DNA of 5,553 nt from an uncultured bacterium. GTDB taxonomy: Bacteria > Patescibacteriota > Patescibacteriia > Patescibacteriales > UBA12465. Each line of letters begins with the position of its first letter. Positions within the stretch are counted from its first letter, which is position 1. The position numbers and the translations under genes are program-made. The notes under the pieces are model-generated. The model was not told the origin of the DNA and searched no databases. It saw only the letters and a program-made list of their open reading frames with translations. Shown here one piece after another: positions 1 to 5,187 of this stretch. Where the stretch lies: NCBI GenBank assembly GCA_937983635.1, contig CALJZR010000010.1, forward strand, positions 1-5,553, given 5' to 3'.

Positions 1-1266
1 TCTTGCCCCGAATGTTTGTTGGATAAAGATGATTGGCGCATTAACTTTACCGCTTCCTCCCTAATTTCCGGCGATTTCGCCCAAGATCAAGAGTTGAAGA
101 GTGAATGGGCGCGCGTTTATAAAATTATTTCTTTTTTTAAAGGATTACGTGATGATTGGAATTATGTCCACTATCGCGATGGTTTAAGAAGTACTTTTGG
201 CGAAGATTTTGATATTATTAAATTATTTGCCGAAGATAATGCCGAGGCAGAAAGTAATATGGAGAATCTCCGCCAAAATCTTTTACAAAGAGAGCTTGTA
301 CCCATGCAGGGGGGATTAAGCTTAAAGACGATGGCGGGTTATAAAATTGCCGGCTTACAGTTTTTAGCAGATTTTTATTGGCCTAATGATTTTATTTTTG
401 GACATTTGAGTTATCCAGAGGTTGGTGTTTATCAAGGAGGCGAAAAGCCGGGGACAGGCAATGTTACGGCTTGCTCTTTCCAAAAGAAATTTCAACGCTG
501 CCAGGGGTCAAGTCAGGATATTCTTACTCTAATTTATCCTTCTTGGCAGGGAAGTCTGTTTTTAGAAAATAGTAATTACGCTAACTATAAAGAGGCCTTA
601 GCGCGCCTGCGCCCTTTAGCTGACGGTGGGATGAATGAGAACCTGAATAATTATTGGTCATCTTTATTGATTAGTCGTTACTATTTAAATATTCCGGACT
701 CACACTTGCCCGCTTATTTACGTTCGGAACAGTGGCGATTGCGTATGTCCAGTGCCGCTTTAGGTGCTTGGACGGATATGCAATTACCTTTGGATAAAAT
801 GGTGCTAAGGAGCCAAAATGATAAGGAAGGGAATTTGGGCGCGATTGTCGGTTCTTCTGATTATGCTTTGGTGGAGCCCAATTTAGACTATCTTGAGCGC
901 TTATTAGCTCATAATCAAATGCTGTTGGGGATGTTTGAAGCTATTGGTCTTAATGAAAAATCCAGCTTAGCTACTAATAATATTAAGGAGGCCGGCAGGC
1001 AATTAACTATTTTAAAAACAATTATTGAAAAACAAGCTCAGGGCGAAGCCTTGAGTGCCGAGGATAATCAGTTTATTCGTGAATTTGTACATACTTATAT
1101 TGTGGAAAATAATTCAGAAAAAACTATTTCTTGGCGTAATAGTGCCCTGGGCGCAAGTATTAAAGAGAGTCTCGGAATGCCTCGCTTGTTAATTATTGCC
1201 CATCCGGTCGGCGATAAAACAGTTTTTGCCGTTGGTCCAATATTTAATCACCAAGAAAGTCGCTAG
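1..1266 (+). CDS. DUF3160-family protein, C-terminal part (5' end outside the window)
   Basis: The frame is open from base 1 (it reads SCPECLLDKDDW) to a TAG at 1264-1266, so the true start lies to the left; the TTG at 16 is only an internal leucine. About 421 residues are visible. The assignment to DUF3160 rests on remembered family features near the C-terminus: the block 'AWTDMQLPLDKMVLRSQND', then 'ALVEPNLDYLERLL', a helical stretch with 'LTILKTIIEKQAQGEALS', and the ending 'TVFAVGPIFNHQES', which matches the family's usual '..AVGPVYSYYE' close. The family is usually several hundred residues longer, so roughly the N-terminal third to half is missing. Its biochemical function is unknown; members are commonly exported or lipoproteins, but the export signal here would be off-window. 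Only four cysteines are visible, as a CPEC at the left edge and a C-x8-C near visible residues 158 and 167, compatible with disulfides or metal binding. It converges on the large minus-strand gene. Confidence 0.8.
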   Translation, partial: SCPECLLDKDDWRINFTASSLISGDFAQDQELKSEWARVYKIISFFKGLRDDWNYVHYRDGLRSTFGEDFDIIKLFAEDNAEAESNMENLRQNLLQRELVPMQGGLSLKTMAGYKIAGLQFLADFYWPNDFIFGHLSYPEVGVYQGGEKPGTGNVTACSFQKKFQRCQGSSQDILTLIYPSWQGSLFLENSNYANYKEALARLRPLADGGMNENLNNYWSSLLISRYYLNIPDSHLPAYLRSEQWRLRMSSAALGAWTDMQLPLDKMVLRSQNDKEGNLGAIVGSSDYALVEPNLDYLERLLAHNQMLLGMFEAIGLNEKSSLATNNIKEAGRQLTILKTIIEKQAQGEALSAEDNQFIREFVHTYIVENNSEKTISWRNSALGASIKESLGMPRLLIIAHPVGDKTVFAVGPIFNHQESR

Positions 1267-1286
1267 GTTAATATATTTTATTTTTT

Positions 1287-1317
1287 AAAAGACCCCGGTA
1301 ATATCGGGGTCTTTTTT
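1287..1317 (+). terminator. Rho-independent terminator between convergent genes, probably bidirectional
   Basis: An 11-bp perfect stem pairs AAAAGACCCCG (1287-1297) with CGGGGTCTTTT (1305-1315) around a seven-base loop, GTAATAT. On the plus strand it is followed directly by a T6 run (1312-1317), part of which pairs with the A-tract. It lies 20 bases after the plus-strand stop and 10 bases after the minus-strand stop. Plus-strand RNA has the better form: six U residues and a possible extra G-U pair in the loop. The minus-strand transcript still gets four U residues after the GC stem, so termination in both directions is likely. Confidence 0.9.
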
Positions 1318-1327
1318 GTGGCAGTTA

Positions 1328-4300
1328 TTATTTAAGTTCGGGGCCAATCGGTATTTGATTGAGGTCTTTATTGCTAATCCCGATACTGAGATGCTGCATA
1401 ATTGCAAAGGCTTCCGCCGGTCTTCCTAGATAATAACGCTTTTGATCTAATGGGTTTAAATACCAAGCTTCGCCATTGTTTTCAGTCTGTAGTAAAATTT
1501 TTCCTTTTAATTTATCAATAATTTTCTGGTCAATTTTTATTTTGCCGCTCCCTAAAGGATTATTGCCTGTATCAATTTCTAAATAATCAGTAAAACCGTC
1601 TTTATCGCTATCTGCCTGATTTAAATTGGTAAATAAACCTTTTTCCATTCGGTCAGAAAGGCCGTCTTTATCACTGTCGGCATCCAACACTAATAAGTCT
1701 TTAATTAAACCAACCGGAATTTTCCATAAATCTGTGTTGCTTACTCCTACGCTTAAAGCTCTCATCATTAAGAAAGCTTCGTTTGGTCGACTTAAATAGT
1801 ATTTTTTTTCATCTCTGGGATTCAAATACCAAGCCTCGCCGTGTTCTTCTACCTGGAGAACAATGTTTCCTCGGAGGTTATTAATTAATTTTTTATTAAT
1901 TTTGGTAAAATTTTTATTGGCTAAGGCTAATATATTTTTAATGTTATCCGTTTCGTTATTAATTAGGGGCGTTTCGAGGGTTTCAGGTATATTTTCACAA
2001 CTTTGGGATAGGCTTAATTGCTGCTCGACATTTAAATTGCAGGAAGCCGGTAAATGCGATACGACGGTACGAGATTTTAAACCGTTATTACATTTAGTCC
2101 ACTCACTGTAGGTTATTTGAGTACAGCTATTATTACTACTGCCTCCGCCGCTACCGCCACCGCGACTGAGAACGTTAACAGTTCTTGTAGCCGAGCCCTG
2201 GTTACCGGCGCTGTCACTGACGCTATAAATAACAGTATAACTTCCGGTTATGTTTGTATTGACTTGATTATTAATAATGATATTAGCGCTAATATCACCA
2301 TCGACATCGTCTGAAGCTGTGGCGCCGGCATCGTTATAAATTTGTCCCTGATAGATACTAGCAGGATTTTGCCCATTAATTAATATTATTGGTGGGGTGG
2401 CTAGAAAGAGTTCAAAATTTTTCGAAGAGTACCCACCGTTGTAGCTGAAACTAAGATTACCATTAGTGTCTGATTCGGTTGTAATCAAGGTTGATCCGTC
2501 AACTTTAACTTTGTAAGGCTTATTCGGCAATAGGCCGCCAATTTCATGAAGTACGCTGATGTCGTGGGAGGCGCTTTCTTCCCTCCAGTTTTTATAATAG
2601 TTGCCTGTATTATTCCAGCCTTCAATATTTACTTGAACAGAGTCAGCCGAAGGCGTTAGAGACATATCTATCGATTCTAGATTTAAAGATGATTGTCCCG
2701 GTATATTGACTTCTAAAGTTGTGGTTGCATTAGAATCGATAGTGCTGGTGGCTCCGAGAAATGCTTTATTAGTCTCGGATAAAACGAGGCTAGTGGAGGT
2801 CGCAATATCTAAAGAATTTTCTAAAATAATCTTAGCATCATTGTTGTCTTCTAATGAGGCTGTGGCTGCCAGTACGTTTATGTTATCATTCGTTATTGTT
2901 TTAATGGCCGGTGCATTAGTGTATTGATAGTTAAAATCCGCGTAAGCTGGTTGTCCTGGAGTGGTTTGCCATTTTGGCGCAAATCCATTTAATTTTAAAG
3001 ACATTCTGTACCAGTCGCGGGCATAGTCGAGATCCCAATTTAGATTGTTAAAGTTATTATTAATCCAAGAGTATTCGATGGAGATAGGGGTGGAGCTGCT
3101 AATATTGGTATTTCCTGTATAATCAGTTAATTTCTGGGCGCCAATTACCCCCGCTTCTTCTAGGCGGTACGAACTGTATGAGTTGATTGAACTGAGATTA
3201 GATAAAGGGTAGTCCGGGATTTCATCAATTGAGTTGATAATCCAAAAAGTGCAAGACCATTCTTCGTCTTCAGTCGGGGCTGATTTAAGAAAAGTGCGAG
3301 CGTCTAATCCAATCGGCTGGCCCTTTGTCGGCATAGCGCCGCGAAAATAATATTTTGTTTGGTGATTTTCCGTCTCTCCAATTAAATAAGTTAGATTCCT
3401 CTTGGTAGTATTATTGTTTTCGTCTGATATGAATATAGCTACAGAGTAGACTCCTCGGCGTGTTGGCGTAAAACTGGCAGTCAGGTGATTGCCTGTTTTT
3501 TCTATAGTTATTTCTTCGTTGGGGTATACAGAGAGCAAATAACTACAATCAGGACAATCGTTGCCGTCAGCATCAAAAAGATCGAGTTCTAAATTTATTT
3601 CTTCATTTATATCGGCTGTCTTCTCGCCCGTATTATAAGACAGCATCGTATTATTAACATTATGCAGGCTGGAATTGCCGTTTTTGTTGCTATTGCCAGC
3701 ATCATTTAAGCCGGACATGCCACCAAAAATTTGGTTATTGGTCAGGGTATTATTTAGAGAAGAGAGCCCTATCATAATGCCATATCGGCCGTTGTTATAA
3801 GTCTTGTTGTTTATTAAAGTGTTATTGTCTGAATTTTCTATATCTATTCCTCCTCGATTGTTGTAGTTTGCGGTGATGTTTTTAATCTGATTATTATCAG
3901 AATCACGTAGGTATAAGCCGTCCCCTCCAGTGTCATAGAGAAAAGAAGAGTTATTACTGATCACATTTTCTATAATAGAATAGGAGGTGTTTAATAGAAA
4001 AATACTGTTGGCGTTATTTGATGCCATTGTTGAATTTTTTAAAGTTATTTCTGAACAGGAAATGCACCAAAACATACCAATATCACCGATAATATCGCCG
4101 TCGTAAATTTGGTCAGATTCTCCATATAAATAATAAACAGGTTTACCTTGGACCAAGTTAGTGTTATCAATATTATGATGATAGCCTTCATAGCCAACGC
4201 CCTCGACAAATAAATTATTAAAGTTATCTGACATTTGATTGCCGCTGAGATTGTTTACGCCCTGGTTCGATTTTATGAATATTCCATATTGCTTATTAGC

Positions 4301-4975
4301 CTCAATCGAGTTATCCGTAACGGTATTACTAATTGATCCTGGCGATAGATCAATTCCATAAATGTTTTCGTTGCTAATATTGTCAATAACAGTATTATTA
4401 TCGGCTTCATTACCCAATTCTATACCTGCTCCGTCTGTATTTTGGTTAGTGGTATTTTGGCTTATAGTGTTGTTTGTTGACGATTTAATTAATATCCCTC
4501 CGTTGTTATTATTCGCTACGTTTTCGGTCACTAAAGTTGAAGAGGCTGAATATAAATAAATTCCATATACATTTAAATTAGTGCTGTTATAGCTGATGAT
4601 ATTAGAATTTGAATTTTCTATTAGAATTCCATTATCGAAGTCGGTGATATTGCTGAAATTAGTGACAGTAATATTATTATATCCTACGATGTTAATCCCA
4701 TTATTTTTATCTTTGCCTAAATTTTGTCTGCCTTTGAGGGTGTGTCCGCCACCGTTAATAGTAATGTTGTCCGCCCCAACAGTTAAGCCGTGCGTCTGCG
4801 CCCCCGAACAATCTAAATTTGTCGACAAGGTTGTGCTAGCTATTACGGTATCCCCGCAGTTGCAAGCCGTTGCTCCACCGCAATCAGCCGCCAAGGCTTC
4901 TGTCAGCCCGAAACTAATTACTAAAAAAGCTATTATTAGGGAAAATCTAGTATGTTGTAGTTTAATTTTTAGCAT
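1328..4975 (-). CDS. Large secreted NosD-like beta-helix mosaic surface protein with duplicated C-terminal GEAWYLNP modules
   Basis: Complete gene of 1215 residues. ATG at 4975 is the only reasonable start: it begins a clear signal peptide, and an in-frame TAA lies two codons upstream. Domain order by residue: signal peptide 1-29; Cys-rich cap 31-56; right-handed beta-helix about 44-445; Ig-like domain with a CPDC about 452-535; Trp/Tyr-rich domain about 540-690; beta-rich region about 691-860; DUF5011-like Ig domain 862-936; Gly/Ser linker 939-947; thrombospondin-1-like Cys module 951-993; GEAWYLNP module 1025-1090; thrombospondin-3-type repeats 1098-1140; second GEAWYLNP module 1147-1212. 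The protein is Asn-rich, as beta-helices with Asn ladders often are. There are 13 cysteines, mostly in close pairs, which fits an oxidising extracellular site. I see no LPXTG motif, C-terminal membrane helix or recognisable catalytic triad. A role in adhesion or glycan binding is an inference from the fold; NosD-type helices also occur in carbohydrate-active proteins, so an enzyme is not excluded. It is probably monocistronic. Confidence 0.93.
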   Translation of the reverse strand: MLKIKLQHTRFSLIIAFLVISFGLTEALAADCGGATACNCGDTVIASTTLSTNLDCSGAQTHGLTVGADNITINGGGHTLKGRQNLGKDKNNGINIVGYNNITVTNFSNITDFDNGILIENSNSNIISYNSTNLNVYGIYLYSASSTLVTENVANNNNGGILIKSSTNNTISQNTTNQNTDGAGIELGNEADNNTVIDNISNENIYGIDLSPGSISNTVTDNSIEANKQYGIFIKSNQGVNNLSGNQMSDNFNNLFVEGVGYEGYHHNIDNTNLVQGKPVYYLYGESDQIYDGDIIGDIGMFWCISCSEITLKNSTMASNNANSIFLLNTSYSIIENVISNNSSFLYDTGGDGLYLRDSDNNQIKNITANYNNRGGIDIENSDNNTLINNKTYNNGRYGIMIGLSSLNNTLTNNQIFGGMSGLNDAGNSNKNGNSSLHNVNNTMLSYNTGEKTADINEEINLELDLFDADGNDCPDCSYLLSVYPNEEITIEKTGNHLTASFTPTRRGVYSVAIFISDENNNTTKRNLTYLIGETENHQTKYYFRGAMPTKGQPIGLDARTFLKSAPTEDEEWSCTFWIINSIDEIPDYPLSNLSSINSYSSYRLEEAGVIGAQKLTDYTGNTNISSSTPISIEYSWINNNFNNLNWDLDYARDWYRMSLKLNGFAPKWQTTPGQPAYADFNYQYTNAPAIKTITNDNINVLAATASLEDNNDAKIILENSLDIATSTSLVLSETNKAFLGATSTIDSNATTTLEVNIPGQSSLNLESIDMSLTPSADSVQVNIEGWNNTGNYYKNWREESASHDISVLHEIGGLLPNKPYKVKVDGSTLITTESDTNGNLSFSYNGGYSSKNFELFLATPPIILINGQNPASIYQGQIYNDAGATASDDVDGDISANIIINNQVNTNITGSYTVIYSVSDSAGNQGSATRTVNVLSRGGGSGGGSSNNSCTQITYSEWTKCNNGLKSRTVVSHLPASCNLNVEQQLSLSQSCENIPETLETPLINNETDNIKNILALANKNFTKINKKLINNLRGNIVLQVEEHGEAWYLNPRDEKKYYLSRPNEAFLMMRALSVGVSNTDLWKIPVGLIKDLLVLDADSDKDGLSDRMEKGLFTNLNQADSDKDGFTDYLEIDTGNNPLGSGKIKIDQKIIDKLKGKILLQTENNGEAWYLNPLDQKRYYLGRPAEAFAIMQHLSIGISNKDLNQIPIGPELK
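1340..1537 (-). repeat. GEAWYLNP module, copy 2 (residues 1147-1212 of the large protein)
   Basis: Second copy of a 66-residue module, almost at the C-terminus. It aligns without gaps to copy 1 (residues 1025-1090) with 39 of 66 identical positions by hand count. Its core is 'GEAWYLNPLDQKRYYLGRP', then 'EAF', a short helix, 'LSIGISNKDL' and 'IP'. From memory, this module ends many predicted exported proteins of Patescibacteria. I know of no established function; attachment to the cell surface is a guess based on its terminal position. DNA similarity is patchy: the best stretch, 1458-1474, matches 1824-1840 at 16 of 17 bases, so the duplication is old and not a recent tandem copy. Confidence 0.85.
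1556..1684 (-). other. Thrombospondin type 3-like calcium-binding pair (residues 1098-1140)
   Basis: Two acidic loops, DADSDKDGLSD (1098-1108) and ADSDKDGFTD (1121-1130), are 22 residues apart and followed by 'YLEIDTGNNPL'. This is the usual bacterial form of thrombospondin type 3 repeats, where the aspartates coordinate calcium and the segment acts as a rigid, calcium-stabilised spacer. Here it sits exactly between the two GEAWYLNP modules. Confidence 0.88.
1706..1903 (-). repeat. GEAWYLNP module, copy 1 (residues 1025-1090 of the large protein)
   Basis: First copy of the duplicated module, with the core 'GEAWYLNPRDEKKYYLSRP', followed by 'EAF', 'LSVGVSNTDL' and 'IPVG'. It differs from copy 2 at a glycine to serine change (LGRP to LSRP) and in the helix between EAF and LSVG (LMMRA versus AIMQH). 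Invariant between the copies are the G-E-A-W-Y-L-N-P core, YYL, RP, EAF and SN-DL, so these are the likely structural or binding residues. Confidence 0.85.
1997..2125 (-). other. Thrombospondin type 1-like Cys module (residues 951-993)
   Basis: Pattern C951...'YSEWTKC' (Cys 962)...'GLKSRTV'...C979...C993. The W-x-x-C followed by a basic R-T-V strand is typical of TSP1-type repeats, in which the Trp and Arg side chains stack and the cysteines form disulfides. It has four cysteines, not the six of animal TSP1, as is common in degenerate bacterial versions. It directly follows the flexible linker GGGSGGGSS (residues 939-947). Confidence 0.65.
2168..2392 (-). other. DUF5011-type Ig-like domain (residues 862-936)
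   Basis: Begins 'PPIILINGQNPASIYQGQIY', continues 'NDAGATASDDVDGDIS', then 'TGSYTVIYSVSDSAGNQG' and 'ATRTVNV'. These are the hallmark blocks of the bacterial Ig-like DUF5011/HYR-like fold: proline start, D-x-G-A-x-A-x-D, D-G-D-I, G-x-Y-x-V-x-Y-x-V-x-D-x-A-G-N. It is a structural or adhesive spacer in surface proteins, here just before the Gly/Ser linker. Confidence 0.9.
2396..2905 (-). other. Beta-rich region, probably two beta-sandwich domains (residues 691-860)
   Basis: Alternating hydrophobic and polar residues with short turns, rich in Ser, Thr and Asn, predict beta-strands. The first half contains 'AATASLEDNNDAKIILENSL' and 'AFLGATSTIDSNATTTLEV'. The second half has 'GWNNTGNYYKNW', then 'GGLLPNKPYKVKVDGSTL' and 'DTNGNLSFSYNGGYSSKNF', which resembles a fibronectin-III-like ending ('L.P...Y.V.VDG'). 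No catalytic residues were recognised. Domain boundaries are approximate. Confidence 0.5.
2906..3358 (-). other. Trp/Tyr-rich conserved-looking domain of unknown function (residues 540-690)
   Basis: A segment unlike its neighbours: poor in repeats and rich in aromatic residues. Landmarks are 'YYFRGAMPTKGQPIGLDA', 'EEWSCTFWIINSIDEIPDYP' and 'LDYARDWYRMSLKLNGFAPKW'. It contains the protein's apparently unpaired cysteine (Cys 575). The density of Trp, Pro, Gly and Asp suggests a folded globular domain. I have a vague memory of similar segments following beta-helices in candidate-phylum proteins but cannot name the family. Exposed aromatics would suit glycan binding, which is inference only. Confidence 0.5.
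3371..3622 (-). other. Ig/PKD-like beta-sandwich domain (residues 452-535)
   Basis: Starts with 'INEEINLELDLFDADGNDCP', reads through 'ITIEKTGNHLTASFTPTRRG' and ends 'VYSVAIFISDENNNTTKRNLTYLI'. The strand 'GVYSVAIFISDENNN' followed by a final hydrophobic strand is the typical end of PKD or cadherin-like sandwiches. A Cys pair (474 and 477, CPDC) probably forms a local disulfide or loop clamp. Confidence 0.55.
3641..4846 (-). repeat. Right-handed parallel beta-helix, NosD-like (residues about 44-445)
   Basis: Degenerate protein repeats of 22-24 residues. The Gly of a '(N/Y/G)-G-I' turn falls at residues 93, 116, 138, 160, 184, 207 and 231, then in a second block at 353, 376 and 399. Each coil has the form 'G-I-x-I-x-x-S-x-x-N-x-I-x-x-N', with Asn ladders, as in NosD/CASH beta-helices. 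An N-terminal cap, 'CNCGDTVIASTTLSTNLDC', leads into 'LTVGADNITINGGGHTLKG', the usual opening of such helices. An interruption near residues 264-296 carries 'HHNIDNTNLVQGKPVYYL', which I recognise as recurrent in NosD-like surface proteins. The repeat exists at protein level; the DNA has diverged. Confidence 0.9.
4889..4975 (-). other. Sec signal peptide of the large protein (residues 1-29)
   Basis: Basic n-region (M-L-K-I-K ... H-T-R), hydrophobic core 'FSLIIAFLVISFGL', and a cleavage motif A27-L28-A29 before 'ADCGG'. This fits type I signal peptidase. Cys 32 is not preceded by a proper lipobox, so a lipoprotein is unlikely. Confidence 0.92.
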
Positions 4976-5010
4976 AGAATATTAATATTTATTGAATTTT
5001 TTCTTAATAT

Positions 5011-5039
5011 ATTATAGCTTATTTAACCACTAAACACAA
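5011..5039 (-). promoter_or_regulatory. Sigma-70-type promoter of the large surface-protein gene
   Basis: On the minus strand there is a perfect -10 box TATAAT (plus-strand 5011-5016). It is preceded by a 17-base spacer and a weak -35 box TTGTGT (5034-5039), which keeps the TTG of the consensus. Transcription would start near 5004, giving a leader of about 28 bases before the ATG. That leader is almost entirely A and T and has no AGGAG-like ribosome binding site. Confidence 0.65.
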
Positions 5040-5111
5040 AATAGACACATTCTTAATCACCTATATCTAATATAATCTTTTTTACCTTGTTCAAAAGAAG
5101 ATAAGCGGGGC

Positions 5112-5129
5112 GGCATACAATGTAATGCC
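5112..5129. repeat. Small imperfect palindrome in the intergenic region
   Basis: GGCATACAATGTAATGCC can fold as GGCA-TAC / GTA-TGCC with a three-base loop and one bulged A. It stands out as part of a short GC-rich patch (about 5105-5116) in very AT-rich DNA. It lies about 75 bases upstream of the -35 box of the large gene and about 25 bases beyond the preceding terminator. It could be a regulator site or a chance hairpin. Confidence 0.3.
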
Positions 5130-5153
5130 AAATTAATCAAAACGTTCTTTTAT

Positions 5154-5187
5154 AAAAAAGACCCGATCTTGCGACCGGGCCTTTTTT
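5154..5187 (-). terminator. Rho-independent terminator of the upstream minus-strand gene
   Basis: Minus-strand RNA folds as a continuous 15-bp hairpin: AAAAAAGGCCCGGUC, loop GCAA, GAUCGGGUCUUUUUU. The loop is a stable GNRA tetraloop. Two positions that are G-U wobbles on the minus strand are A-C mismatches on the plus strand, so the hairpin is built for minus-strand transcription. The stop codon TAA of the gene (5186-5188) overlaps the base of the stem. Confidence 0.9.

Noticed and set aside
16..18. TTG as a start codon for the DUF3160 gene
   Set aside because: The frame is open through the left edge with sensible residues (SCPEC), and the family needs a much longer N-terminus.
1556..1684. 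Dockerin pair (cellulosome-like)
   Set aside because: Two calcium loops 22 residues apart resemble a dockerin, but the D-S-D-K-D-G-(L/F)-(S/T)-D form followed by E and G-N-N-P is typical of thrombospondin-3 repeats, and the dockerin helix signature is absent.
4055..4069. Thioredoxin-like active site WCxxC (residues 303-307)
   Set aside because: The motif sits inside a beta-helix strand region with no thioredoxin fold around it, so only a disulfide or metal pair is plausible.
3641..4846. CRISPR or tandem DNA repeat array
   Set aside because: The periodicity of 22-24 residues exists only at the protein level; the DNA units have diverged and have no constant repeat with unique spacers.
4596..4985. 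Open plus-strand frame of 129 codons with hydrophobic content
   Set aside because: It lies entirely opposite the N-terminal coding region of the large minus-strand gene, whose signal peptide and repeat structure are unmistakable. Its hydrophobicity is the antisense reflection of Asn/Ile-rich codons. The other short plus-strand frames between 1863 and 4559 were rejected for the same reason.
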